Shown here one piece after another: positions 12,088 to 23,972 of a stretch of 64,000 bases of DNA. A program made the position numbers and the translations under genes. A model generated the notes under the pieces. It was not told the origin of the DNA. It did no database searches and saw nothing but the letters and a program-made list of their open reading frames with translations. The DNA is from Spirodela intermedia (taxonomy: Eukaryota; Streptophyta; Magnoliopsida; Alismatales; Araceae), in NCBI GenBank assembly GCA_902729315.2, contig LR746269.1:6169501-6233500 (forward strand). Reading direction: 5' to 3'. The first letter of the stretch is position 1. Each line of letters starts with the position of its first letter.

Positions 12088-13556
12088 ATGGGTAAAGAGA
12101 AGGTTCACATCAACATCGTCGTGATAGGTCACGTCGACTCTGGCAAGTCGACGACGACCGGGCATCTGATCTACAAGCTCGGTGGTATCGACAAGCGTGT
12201 GATCGAGAGATTCGAGAAGGAGGCGGCGGAGATGAACAAGAGGTCGTTCAAGTACGCGTGGGTGCTGGACAAGCTGAAGGCGGAGCGGGAACGCGGTATC
12301 ACGATCGACATCGCTCTGTGGAAGTTCGAGACGACCAGATACTACTGCACGGTGATCGACGCCCCCGGGCATCGCGACTTCATCAAGAACATGATCACGG
12401 GTACCTCCCAGGCGGACTGCGCCGTGCTGATCATCGACTCCACCACCGGTGGTTTCGAGGCGGGTATCTCCAAGGACGGGCAGACCCGCGAGCACGCGCT
12501 GCTGGCGTTCACCCTGGGGGTGAAGCAGATGATCTGCTGCTGCAACAAGGTAGGGGGGGCAGAGTGTTCGTTTCTTCTTGTTTTTCTTCCTCTGTTAGTA
12601 GTATGTAAGTAAGCAGATGAAGTGTAAGAGAGAGTTAAAGGGGTGGTTATTTTCGTGTTGTGTTGAATGAATAGATGGACGCGACCACCCCGAAGTACTC
12701 GAAGGCGAGGTACGACGAGATCGTGAAGGAGGTGTCGTCGTATCTGAAGAAGGTGGGGTACAACCCGGACAAAATCCCGTTCGTGCCCATCTCGGGGTTC
12801 GAGGGGGACAACATGATCGAGAGGTCGACGAACCTGGACTGGTACAAGGGGCCGACCCTGCTGGATGCGCTGGACCAGATCTCGGAGCCGAAGAGGCCCT
12901 CGGACAAGCCCCTGCGGCTGCCGTTGCAGGACGTGTACAAGATCGGCGGCATCGGGACGGTGCCGGTGGGGCGGGTGGAGACGGGCGTGCTGAAGCCCGG
13001 CATGGTGGTGACCTTCGGGCCGACGGGGCTGACGACCGAGGTGAAGTCCGTGGAGATGCACCACGAGGCCCTGCAGGAGGCCCTCCCCGGGGACAACGTG
13101 GGGTTCAACGTGAAGAACGTGGCCGTGAAGGACCTGAAGCGGGGCTTCGTTGCGTCCAACTCCAAGGACGACCCGGCCAAGGAGGCGGCCAACTTCACCT
13201 CGCAGGTGATCATCATGAACCACCCGGGGCAGATCGGCAACGGGTACGCCCCCGTCCTCGACTGCCACACCTCCCACATCGCCGTCAAGTTCGCCGAGCT
13301 CCTCACCAAGATCGACCGCCGCTCCGGCAAGGAGCTCGAGAAGGAGCCCAAGTTCCTGAAGAACGGCGACGCCGGCATGGTGAAGATGATCCCCACCAAG
13401 CCCATGGTGGTCGAGACCTTCTCCGAGTACCCCCCACTCGGCCGCTTCGCCGTCCGCGACATGCGCCAGACCGTCGCCGTCGGCGTCATCAAGTCCGTCG
13501 AGAAGAAGGACCCCTCCGGCGCCAAGGTCACCAAGTCCGCCGCCAAGAAGAAGTGA
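12088..13556 (+). CDS. EEF1A: Translation elongation factor eEF1A, copy 1
   Basis: The GTPase that delivers aminoacyl-tRNA to the ribosome in the cytosol. CDS exons 12088-12549 and 12675-13556 are separated by a 125-nt intron after the segment MICCCNK, the usual coding intron position in plant eEF1A. Length is 447 aa, as expected. Visible motifs are the P-loop GHVDSGKST (residues about 14-22), DAPGHRDF (G3), and the basic C-terminus ending SAAKKK. The G4 motif NKMD is split by the intron. Exon 2 uses almost only G/C-ending codons. The gene from ATG to stop is identical to the inverted copy at 21286-22754 except for codon 2 (GGT here, GGC there), intron included, whereas sequence before the ATG and after the stop does not align. 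Confidence 0.98.
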
Positions 13557-14437
13557 GCGCCTGCCTCCTCCACCACTCCGTTTCTCCTTGGCCTCATCGT
13601 CGTCTGCTGCTGCTAGGAAAGGGAGAAGAGACTATTTCTATCCCACTGGTTACTTTGTGGGTCTTCTCGTCGTTGTTTGGGGGGGCAGCCTTCTTCGCCA
13701 TTTTCTGCCCTCCGTGAGTAGAATGGTTACGACAGGCGGTGCTTTCCGTTTTCCCCGTGCTTTGTTTGAGGACTCACTCCATCTGTTCCTGTTTCGTTTC
13801 CTAATCCTCGTACTGTTTGGATGGACCAAAAATTTAATTTTAAATGAGTTTTGATAAGCCATCCTCCCCGTCACGGTCAATCCGCGGCAGTGCAATCGAC
13901 CGTCATGGAGGAGGAAAATCACTAGGGAAGAGATCCCGCCGTTCGTAGTGTGGGGAAATCCGATTCATCGTCAATCCTCAGACGAGGTGAAACGAGGGAG
14001 GCTATCAAACTGTGTCGATTTCTCAGGAAACGTCCGTAGTGATTTTGCATCAAATCATGCACCCACAGCTGGAACAGCAGACCCATTAACGCGGTTTAGA
14101 GAATCATCTGAGGTAATTAGCACCATTTCGGGAAATCATTCCACCCATTTGGCCGGTTGCCACTGACAACAGAGACCACTTAAAAAGCAACAAGAAGAAT
14201 AGAAGCTCCCTTCTGGCCAGTCAACGCTCGGTGTCCTCACCTGGCGTTACAAATGGTCAACTGAGTCATCTCTTTAGTAACAAGGCTGACATGCCACGAA
14301 AATGGGTGCTATTCTGCTAATTATCTATGGAAAGATAACAATTACCCAATTTTTTTTCAATTGACTGCATATGCCGTTGGAACAAATGGCGTTTTTTTTT
14401 TGGGTGCTTGTGGTAACTTCAGGGTTGACCAGCTGAA
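13557..14437. other. Convergent 3' flanks of eEF1A copy 1 and PDIL5-1
   Basis: Holds the eEF1A 3' UTR (to about 13850) and, on the other strand, the expected PDIL5-1 3' UTR. No further coding segments are seen. Confidence 0.6.
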
Positions 14438-17400
14438 CTACAATTCGCTGTCTGATTCCACATCATCAGCTCGGGTTGCATTTCTTGCCGCGTTTAAAAC
14501 AAATGCTCTCAGAGAGTCAACCTGCTTGGGACCTGTACATCGAGCACACAAAGAGGAAGTCAATAATCTCATCCTCAAAGTGGCATTTGATCAGTCACGA
14601 AGAAATGCTGCACAAAGTTTGGATAATTATTTGCTCAAAAAAATCATCTGCAGCAGATTTTCAGCCTGGCATGTGGGCAACCGTTGGAGCTCCACGTGGC
14701 ACGTTTGTGGTGTTCATGTTCATATGAGCCAAGAAGATTTCGGAATAACAACATGGGCTACAATATCCTAGCCCGTTCAAATAAGTGCTGCCGCACCGAG
14801 CATGGAATTTGGCTTAGATCATTTAGATGAGTTGACTGATGAAAGAATAGCACCATGTAGGAACTATAAAGGGAAGGAATGGAGTTTATCTCCTACCTCA
14901 TTGATGAACAAAAAATGAAACCCAGTCCAATCATCAGTTATCTGTTATCGGTTATCAACTAAGCTAGAAGAATCCCGTCGTTTAAGTGATCATCACACCA
15001 GGCCTGGAATATATGCCTATTTTCGGAAATACAGAGAAAAATGATGAACTGACTTGTGACTGAGAAGATATAATGCGGCACGAAAATCGAACGACAAGAT
15101 GTGATGAAGAAATAGATACTTGCTCTTATTAATGAGAACAGGAGAAAGGGTTTTTAGATTTGTTTTCTCAAGGGGGGTAGATCTTATCGACCTGCCTCTA
15201 CAATTTCCTCTGCTCAGCCTCAGTCCTGAGTAGACAAGGCAAGAACTCCATCTTCATCTGAGGGATGAGGCATCTGTGACTAGAGTAAGATACATTCCCT
15301 TTTTTCTCCAAGGTTCCCGGTAGATGCACTTCTATCATACATCTTAGAATAATCGTAGCCCTTTTCAGATTGTGGACATCCATACACAGCTGTAGTTCTT
15401 CCAACCGTAGCAGATTGCTTCAAAGGGGGAGGGGAGCCCCAGGTTCTTAAAAAGATCTTATGAAGGGAACAGGGAGGGATGATGACAACATTCAGGGAGG
15501 AGGGAAGGGGAGAAATGTGGGTGGTCATGGCAGGGTGAGGGATGATGGCCGACACTATGGTCAGGTGGCTGTGTGTATGGGAAAGCGCAAGGGAGGGGAC
15601 AAAGGTGGCGACAATGGAGGAGGAGAGTCAAGAAGCGAGGGATCTCCAGGCCCACAGTCTGGTGCTCATTAAGCCTGAGACCAATAAATTAGGCAGGCTG
15701 GGCAAGGCAAATATTTTATAAATCTGGCCTTTCAGAAAGCTTGGCTGATTTACACCTTAGGGTTACGAATGAGCGTCACTTGTAAAATCAGATTTATGAA
15801 ACATAAACATATCTTTACTTGAAAATGGATTAAAGAGGTACCTCTTCATGCATCCTTAAAAGAAATTAATTTCATTAGATGAAACACCTTTTTATTTTTG
15901 GCGATCTTAATAGCCCTTGTAAGATGAGTTTGGGTTTCAAAAAAACCCACAGAAAAAAGGGTCAGGCAAAAACAGAGAGATCAACGGAAAACTTTGAGAT
16001 TAAAGTAATACATGAGACCTAATTATTGTGTACATGTCTGGTGAAGAGGGGATTGCACATAATTACTCTCAAAAGTGAACCTTCCATATCATGTATTGAT
16101 ATGTTCATCATTTGTGCAAAACGGAAAAGACTATTTTTTGGTTCCGAGTATAGACATTGAGAATGTTGAGATCAAGAAAACCAAAATAAGATCATCCAGC
16201 ACTAAGCAAAAGGAATTGAAGGGGAATGTTTTTTGAATCAATATCCCTCACATGTTTGGGATACAATCTCATGCATAGGGTTAAAACTCAATAACTGATG
16301 GAAGAGACAAATGATAAATTGGAGGTTATCAGACTCCAAATCCAATAGTTGTAGATTTGAAGCATACAGTGCAATCTTGGGGATGGTGAGAGGAGGGCAG
16401 ATGTATTTTGGAACAGAAGGCAGTACGAAAATTGCTAGCTGGGTGAGATTCTCTTGCAGTTAAAGGCCTCAAGGGCCACTTTCTGGAGATTCTTCTCTCG
16501 AAGGCTGCCTAAAACACACCGTTCCTCTGATTGTCATCTAATAAGGATGAGTTAAGTTCCCATCAGAAGAAGCGGAGCAACGTGGTCATTGGGCTATTTA
16601 CACAGCAGTGAGAGAAAAAAATGTCCCCTACGATCTCCCAGTCACGATATTCAACTGAAACGTCGCTTCTATTTGAAGCAAGAAGACCATAAGAAGGCAG
16701 TGGGCATATCGCGGAAACCGCCCCTAAGAGGAAGTCATGTGATGCCTTGAAAATTTACAGATCTTGCCCTCAGAGTATAATAGACAATCGCAATGAAACC
16801 ACATCTCAATAAAAAAATCATTATACATATTTACCTTGGTATTTCGAAACTTCTTTTCCGTCATAGAAAACTTTAAACGTTGGGTACGAATGAATGTCGG
16901 CCTTAGTGCATACAGGCTTGTCTACGCTGCAATCGACTTGTCCGATCTCTATTTCATCTTCCACTTCTACAGATTTCGCCAAGTCCTCCCATAGGTTTCC
17001 AAGGTTCTTGCTAGAAAGTACAAATGTCTCAGCACATTATCTTACGAGAAATGAAGTCATGGTTGCATCGAATGAATCCAGAATACTTACCAAAACTTGC
17101 ACCAAGGGACGCAGAATTTCACGAACCATACGGTCCCCTTCTCCTTGACCTGTAGTTAAAAAGGAAAGCATTTTTCTAGCCTCAAGAACATCTTCCCCCA
17201 ATCGCATCAATATGATGGCAACAGAGAAAACCATAATTTAAAAATCAGGCAGAGTATGCCCCAGCAAGACCGTTCTCGGGTGTCCCCGGCTCCCATACAG
17301 TACTCCTTCGCATTAAAATTGAAGCTATCAGATCATTCCAAGGATTCTATGCCCCTCCAATGAAGATCCACACACAAGACAAGAAAATTTGCCCTACCTT

Positions 17401-17520
17401 GTCAGAGAAAGTTTCCGATGTGAGGGTTATGACTTCTGCATCAATGCTCCGCAAGAGAACTGCATTAGAGAAGAAGAACAGGAGCAGGAGGAAGCTGGTT
17501 CGTCTAAGGGAGAGCTCCAT
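14438..17520 (-). CDS. PDIL5-1: Protein disulfide isomerase-like 5-1 (small secretory thioredoxin-fold protein)
   Basis: A small single-thioredoxin-domain member of the plant PDI family, expected in the ER lumen. CDS exons on the minus strand are 17520-17398, 17149-17091, 17010-16835 and 14532-14438, giving 150 aa with all phases closed. Residues 1 to about 28 form a signal peptide with a Leu/Phe-rich core. The mature start AEVITLTSETFSDK and the active-site region CVPWCKFC followed by KNLG match the family. The CxxC pair is C-K-F-C; the position between the cysteines is usually His in relatives that I know. DIHSYPTFKVF holds the cis-proline. The C-terminus is SDSEL, where relatives carry KDEL-like ends, so ER retention is uncertain. 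The last intron is 2.3 kb. The gene is head-to-head with the TMEM70-like gene. Confidence 0.93.
14533..16834 (-). other. Large last intron of PDIL5-1
   Basis: A 2302-nt intron with donor GTAAAT next to 16834 and acceptor TGTACAG next to 14533 (minus strand). It contains a purine-rich low-complexity block at about 15460-15650 (GGGAGG-type repeats). I see no conserved coding segment or complete mobile element inside it. Confidence 0.6.
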
Positions 17521-17800
17521 AAGCCGATGACCGCTGGTCGCTGGGGAGGACCCGTAGGCGATTCCCTAGATCGCCTCCAGCGCCTATTTCAACACGACGG
17601 CACAGGCGGCTTACCAAGCAGGTCCGGGCTTTTATATCACCAGATCTACACCGGCCCAAAAATTAAAATGGGCCTACTTGGCCCTTGGGCCCATTCTCGC
17701 TCGCTCGCGCGCTCGCTCTCTGTTGAACACTCCTGGTCCATGAGGGTGCGGCCCATTTAGTTCTCAGTGGAGACTGATTAAGGGGCGTCCTCTGTCTGTG
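17521..17800. promoter_or_regulatory. Divergent promoter between PDIL5-1 and TMEM70-like gene
   Basis: Only about 280 nt separate the PDIL5-1 start from the leader of the TMEM70-like gene. The stretch holds several site II elements (TGGGCY/RGCCCA) at about 17653, 17669, 17685 and 17750. In plants these are typical of genes for organelle and housekeeping proteins, where TCP factors bind. No TATA box is obvious on either side. Confidence 0.6.
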
Positions 17801-18537
17801 TAGAGTGCGCTGCGATCCCCAGCCGTCTTCTCTTCTCCCCGCCGCCGCTGCCGCAGTTGCCGCCACAGGGTATTGGGGCTGGAGATCAGCTAAGAGGAAG
17901 TCTGAATTCATCGCCGACGGCTTCCAGAAGCTCGACGAGGTTTCCTCTCTGCTTTTCTTTATCTCTTCTGATGGCATATACTATTGTCGGGGCCTAGTAT
18001 TAGGAAAGCAAAGCTTTGTGGTATCGATATCTTCTCCGGTTTCCACCGTGTCGCGGTTCCCACGGCTAGCATCGATTCCACGGCCGGTGCATGACATTAG
18101 TGAGGACTGTATATTTCTGCGAAGGGGACTTAATCGACGCCGACGGAGTTCAGTTCGGCCAAACTGCACATTATGATCTATTAATTCGAGTATCGCAGAC
18201 GCCTGGAGAAAGTTTGTGACGCATTTGTGTGGGTAAAGTATTCTATTTTTTGTGGTTGTCATGCTCTCAGGACATATCTCTACTTTTTCAATTTTGGTGG
18301 AAGATGCCTCTGTATTTATTTTCTATACGATTCTTACGCGGTTTTTTAGGTTATTAGAACCGGTGTACAGACAGCCTTTAATATCTTTGAAATATATTGG
18401 ATCTGTTTTTTCTTGTGAGTTATCTATTTGTTAAGGATCGTAAACGTCACAAGTTTTCATATAACTTATTTTATTCTATTTCTGTCCACAGATCTGTAGA
18501 AAAAGTTGAGAACATCCGTAGGGTTCTTGGTTGAATC

Positions 18538-20853
18538 ATGTCGTTCAGGAGAGCCATTTCTGTGTATCATATGCTTCATTCCCCTGCATCAAGAGGAGCT
18601 GCGGAAAGAAGTATTAAACCAGGTACCGGCACAAGCTATTCCTTTTCTCGTTTCTTAACGTGTGGTGCGCTATATTTTCGTACTTTTCTGTGAAATACTA
18701 TTTACCTGTCTCTCTCATGAATAAATCTGAACCATCGTTTACTGTGATCCATCAGACACAATCTTAACATTAGTGATACGAATTGGCCTGCCCAGGAAAA
18801 TCTGTGTGTTCATGGAAGTAGAGTCACCATCCCTCAGAACATCTCTCATATGTGTTTAACTGGATGAGGGCAGATTATTATATCAAAGTATTTCCAGCCT
18901 CCTAAGTTTTGATCCATATTGAAGAAAATAAGGATGCAGGTGGAGTCATGACTAATTTTTCTCAATGTGTCGTTCCTAAAAAATGGTTACTTACTTTCCG
19001 GTATCTTTATTTTTATGTAAGAAGAATGAGTGGTCAAGATCTATCAAAAACACATCTATGCAGAAAAGTTTTAGCAATAATTTAAAGTGAAAAATGGGCA
19101 GGTTAATTATCGAGCCCCAATTAGACACGACTAGCCTCTGCTGTGGCTGGAAGGATTTTTAGATTCCTTAGACACGTATAATTATCGTCATCCGCAAGGA
19201 AGATAAAGTAAGTAATTGAGAAGCTGACTGAGTGGGATAAATAGTTAGAAGCTTGGATATGAAGAGTGATTTAGGACTATCCAAAATTAGTAAGGAATAC
19301 GAGTTTAATTACGTAATAAATTAAATTAACGGTTATTATTGGTCAGATGGCCCTTAAAAATAAGGGCAGAGGATTGCAAGTTTAAGAGGGAAAGAAAATA
19401 TGTTTTCGATGAAAGGGACAGCAAGCATCTTTTTTTGTCATTGGAGAAATTTAATCCCTGGATAAAAAAGTTTCTTGACTTATTGACCTTGATATCGAAG
19501 GTGATTTTCTTGTGTATGCCCATGAGTTTGAATATAAGCTGGTTCCAATGAAGAATATTTCAATGTTTAATCAACCCATAACATGGGTGCTGTTGGATAA
19601 TTATACAGTGGGACTTAAAACACTGGAAGGTATGGAGCACGAAATAGAAACTGTTTTATTTGGTATTTATTTTCAATAATTTGAGGTAGCTCGTGAATCG
19701 CATAGAAATAACATGCCTGCTTGTTCTCTTCCTCTCAAGCACACGGGATGGCCTTTGTCAGATCAGATTAGTATGCTGCTAGAATATCTTATCAGAGCCT
19801 GGGTGGATCGTTCTCCAAGACTAGTTTTTGTGTCTGTACTAGGAAATGGCCATGGATGATGCTTCAAACTTTTATCGGCGATCAAATAATTTGAATTCAT
19901 TTTTTCACCTAATATATAGCTTTTCAACAGCGATTTATATGTTGGCCCGTGTCCCAGGCATGTAGATTAAATACTGATCTTAGATCAGCTTACGCTCCAA
20001 AAGCAACAGGTCAACGCCGGTAGTGTTCTTGGATACTTTAAAAAAAAGGGTTTTTTTTTTTTACATTACTGGAAAATCTTGATCTTCATTCCACAAGGTA
20101 TCTCTCTGCCCAGCATATTTCGCTGCCAATTCCTCACCCGTTTGACCTTGTCCTCCTTCGATCCCTTCGTTCCCAGGTTTGCTGCCCCCCATTGTGGGGA
20201 AGAAGCTTGGCGACTGCTCCCCGCTGAATCCCTTCTTCTCGGCAAAGAAGCAGAGCCTTAGCGCCGCCCTGTTCCAGATCCAGAGGATGCGGTCCTCCAA
20301 GACGGGTGGACCCGGCGGCGGGAAGATCAGCATCGGGCCGGAGTCCAGAGCCGCCGGAGAGAGAGAGGGAGCGGCGGAGGAGGAATCAGGGCTCGTCTAC
20401 CGGGGGCCGATCTCGTCGACGATCAAGAAGGTGAAGCTGCTGTCCCTCTCCACCTGCTGCCTCTCGGTGTCACTGGGCCCGGTGATCACGTTCATGACCT
20501 CGCCGGAGATGAACGTGATCCTCAAGGGCGCCGTCGCCTCCACCGTCATCTTCCTCAGCGCGTCGACGACGGCGGCGCTGCACTGGTTCGTGAGCCCGTA
20601 CGTCCACAAGCTCCGCTGGCGTCCCGGCGCCGATAGCTTCGACGTCGAGATGCTGTCGTGGCTGGCCACGCCGCTGCCGAGGACGGTCCGGTTCGCCGAC
20701 GTGCGGCCGCCGCAGACGCAGCGGCCGTTCGTGACGTTCAAGGCCGGCGGCGACTTCTACTTCGTCGACGGTGAGCACTTCCGCGACAAGGCCCTGCTGG
20801 CCAGGCTGACCCCGGAGAAGACTCCATTTCAATCCGCCCTGAAGAACCTGTGA
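18538..20853 (+). CDS. TMEM70/TMEM186-family mitochondrial membrane protein
   Basis: CDS exons 18538-18622 and 20177-20853 join in phase to 253 aa. A leader exon (about 17790-17939, donor GAG|GTTTCC) and a 5' UTR intron ending at 18491 precede the ATG. The N-terminus is rich in Arg, Ser and Ala without acid residues for about 20 residues, which fits a mitochondrial presequence. Two hydrophobic segments at about 116-136 and 146-166 form a hairpin separated by a short loop, the plan of the TMEM70/TMEM186 family. A conserved plant C-terminal domain follows (segments RPFVTFKA and GDFYFVD). Human TMEM70 helps assemble ATP synthase and complex I; the same role in plants is inference. The intron is 1554 nt. 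The last exon is very GC-rich. Confidence 0.8.
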
Positions 20854-21285
20854 TCGATTGATTTAGTGCAGCCGTAGGACGGCGGAAGTTTGACTTTTTT
20901 CTTATATGGATCTTGTTGGTCTCTCTCTTTGCTCCAATAATTCCTTCTGATGAGGATTTTGACTTTTATTGCTCTCGGTTGACTTGGTGAGAGAGGGAAG
21001 AGAGAGAGAGGGAGAGAGCGGGATTGATGTATGAGAAGCCTAAAAAGAGAGTTTCTGAATTACTGGAATAAGTAAAAGAGACTCCTGGGGAAACAAAACC
21101 ATGGAAGACGACTCACCACCGCCTGTCAAGTACCCGGTACTGCAACCGGTTAGACGACATCGCGGCAGAAGACACAGACGAAGTAGACATGCAGCAGCAA
21201 CTGGGGGGAGGACGGCAGTACAAAGCAAAGCAGGGACTCGAACAAGGAGAATAGATTAATCGCCTTCCGAAGAGCAATGGAGTGC
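20854..21285. other. Convergent 3' flanks of TMEM70-like gene and eEF1A copy 2
   Basis: Short spacer with a GA-rich patch at about 20990-21020. It shows no similarity to the 3' flank of eEF1A copy 1 beyond the first two bases after the stop codon. Confidence 0.7.
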
Positions 21286-22754
21286 TCACTTCTTCTTGGC
21301 GGCGGACTTGGTGACCTTGGCGCCGGAGGGGTCCTTCTTCTCGACGGACTTGATGACGCCGACGGCGACGGTCTGGCGCATGTCGCGGACGGCGAAGCGG
21401 CCGAGTGGGGGGTACTCGGAGAAGGTCTCGACCACCATGGGCTTGGTGGGGATCATCTTCACCATGCCGGCGTCGCCGTTCTTCAGGAACTTGGGCTCCT
21501 TCTCGAGCTCCTTGCCGGAGCGGCGGTCGATCTTGGTGAGGAGCTCGGCGAACTTGACGGCGATGTGGGAGGTGTGGCAGTCGAGGACGGGGGCGTACCC
21601 GTTGCCGATCTGCCCCGGGTGGTTCATGATGATCACCTGCGAGGTGAAGTTGGCCGCCTCCTTGGCCGGGTCGTCCTTGGAGTTGGACGCAACGAAGCCC
21701 CGCTTCAGGTCCTTCACGGCCACGTTCTTCACGTTGAACCCCACGTTGTCCCCGGGGAGGGCCTCCTGCAGGGCCTCGTGGTGCATCTCCACGGACTTCA
21801 CCTCGGTCGTCAGCCCCGTCGGCCCGAAGGTCACCACCATGCCGGGCTTCAGCACGCCCGTCTCCACCCGCCCCACCGGCACCGTCCCGATGCCGCCGAT
21901 CTTGTACACGTCCTGCAACGGCAGCCGCAGGGGCTTGTCCGAGGGCCTCTTCGGCTCCGAGATCTGGTCCAGCGCATCCAGCAGGGTCGGCCCCTTGTAC
22001 CAGTCCAGGTTCGTCGACCTCTCGATCATGTTGTCCCCCTCGAACCCCGAGATGGGCACGAACGGGATTTTGTCCGGGTTGTACCCCACCTTCTTCAGAT
22101 ACGACGACACCTCCTTCACGATCTCGTCGTACCTCGCCTTCGAGTACTTCGGGGTGGTCGCGTCCATCTATTCATTCAACACAACACGAAAATAACCACC
22201 CCTTTAACTCTCTCTTACACTTCATCTGCTTACTTACATACTACTAACAGAGGAAGAAAAACAAGAAGAAACGAACACTCTGCCCCCCCTACCTTGTTGC
22301 AGCAGCAGATCATCTGCTTCACCCCCAGGGTGAACGCCAGCAGCGCGTGCTCGCGGGTCTGCCCGTCCTTGGAGATACCCGCCTCGAAACCACCGGTGGT
22401 GGAGTCGATGATCAGCACGGCGCAGTCCGCCTGGGAGGTACCCGTGATCATGTTCTTGATGAAGTCGCGATGCCCGGGGGCGTCGATCACCGTGCAGTAG
22501 TATCTGGTCGTCTCGAACTTCCACAGAGCGATGTCGATCGTGATACCGCGTTCCCGCTCCGCCTTCAGCTTGTCCAGCACCCACGCGTACTTGAACGACC
22601 TCTTGTTCATCTCCGCCGCCTCCTTCTCGAATCTCTCGATCACACGCTTGTCGATACCACCGAGCTTGTAGATCAGATGCCCGGTCGTCGTCGACTTGCC
22701 AGAGTCGACGTGACCTATCACGACGATGTTGATGTGAACCTTCTCTTTGCCCAT
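21286..22754 (-). CDS. EEF1A: Translation elongation factor eEF1A, copy 2 (inverted)
   Basis: Same 447-aa protein as copy 1. Minus-strand exons are 22754-22293 and 22167-21286; the 125-nt intron between them is base-for-base identical to that of copy 1. Read directly, the only difference over 1469 nt is the third base of codon 2 (GGC here). The leader differs: the UTR acceptor is at 22776, the donor at 23509 (CTTC|GTGAGT), and the 734-nt leader intron bears no likeness to that of copy 1 (1160 nt). The promoter has a telo-box and a TATA-like element of its own. Both copies look fully functional: no stops, frameshifts or damaged splice sites. The two are 7.7 kb apart in opposite orientation. 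Confidence 0.98.
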
Positions 22755-23509
22755 GATCACTGCTTAGAACTGAACCTGTCGTTTTACAAGGAAAATAGGT
22801 ATTGTGAGCCCTTAATTACAGTTTATATCACCCAAAAATAAAAAGGCGGCATGTATCCGATAAATATCGCAGTATTATGAAAAACTATCACAGTTTTACG
22901 AATCTTTTTAGGGGAACCTATTTTGATTGTCATATGGAACCATATGATATCAAGTGGAAGTGCATATAAAACTGGATAAAAGGAAATCGGATTCAAAAAG
23001 CTTGGGAACAATATACTTCGTGCTCCACACAAAATTTATTACTGAGGTACATAATCGATTATTGGCCTATCATCTCCTGTAGTAAATGAATGAATTATGC
23101 ACGGCATGACATCCATAAACTGCAAAACCTGAGCACACACAACCGCTCACCCGCAAGAAGCTTTGGCGATTTGCAATAAATAGATAAAAAAAGTGGGGGA
23201 CGGCGTTTCAGAACTACCGATGAAACGACACTCGGAATCCCAGACGCACTCCGATGAAAAATACGACAACGAAACATCTATCACCTATCAGACCGAAGAT
23301 CTGACAGATCCAAAGCTCAGGGGCGAAGAAACGGGAAAACAAGGGATCTGGAAGAAAGTACAAGGCGAAGTCTATTAGAAACAAACAATCCGCAGCGAAG
23401 AAAATAAAGAGATGGATAAGCCGCAGCCTCTAGGAATGATGGGATGGATGTAACCAACAGAAAGTCGTAGAGAATATTCCGACGGAAGCAGAGAAAGAAT
23501 TATACTCAC

Positions 23510-23680
23510 GAAGAGCGTCGCTCAAAACCTCGCAGTGAACTCCGGGAAGAAGGTGAGGAAGCTCTTGAATATCGGGGCGAGACTCTGTGGTGCCCTCGCT
23601 CCTCCTTTAAAAAGCGCTTCGCCCCGTTAGGGTTTCCTTTTACGCCGTCCGATCTACCGATCCAACGGTGCTCATTAAAG
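23510..23680 (-). promoter_or_regulatory. eEF1A copy 2 core promoter and leader exon
   Basis: On the minus strand, a telo-box AAACCCTAA (23635-23627) lies upstream of a TATA-like TTTTTAAA (about 23613-23606) and a leader exon that ends at 23510. Upstream of the telo-box, ATCGGACGG recurs as in copy 1. The region is shared back-to-back with SYF1. Confidence 0.7.
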
Positions 23681-23972
23681 GGACCACGAGGCACCGCCGA
23701 ATGCGTCCATTGGCCGGAGATCCGACTATGACGCATTTACCCCTAGGTCAGTTTAGGGACATAAACGAAATACAAAAGATGTAATATATATGTATGTATA
23801 TGGTATTTTGTTAATAACTGAATATAATGGGGAGGATGAAATTACTACACGCCAAAAAAAAAGGCTCTTTCTCAGTTTTTACTTATCTGGCCGAAAGAAA
23901 TGGACCCGACTGAGTTCCTCCGAAACCCTAGCTTCTCCTCCCTTCTCGGGGAGGTCTCTCCAGCCTCTGTAG

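Noticed and set aside
15460-15672. Gly-rich open frame in the PDIL5-1 intron
   Set aside because: A low-complexity purine-rich stretch inside a well-defined intron; no conserved motif.
16430-16520. Possible last exon of PDIL5-1 after acceptor TTTTAG at about 16511
   Set aside because: Phase fits, but the product is not conserved; the exon at 14438-14532 restores the family sequence V-D-S-L-R-A-F-V and closes the frame.
21277-22500. 407-aa open frame antisense to eEF1A copy 2 (and its counterpart over copy 1)
   Set aside because: It is the opposite-strand shadow of a GC3-rich coding exon; composition alone keeps it open, it runs across the intron, and it matches no family.
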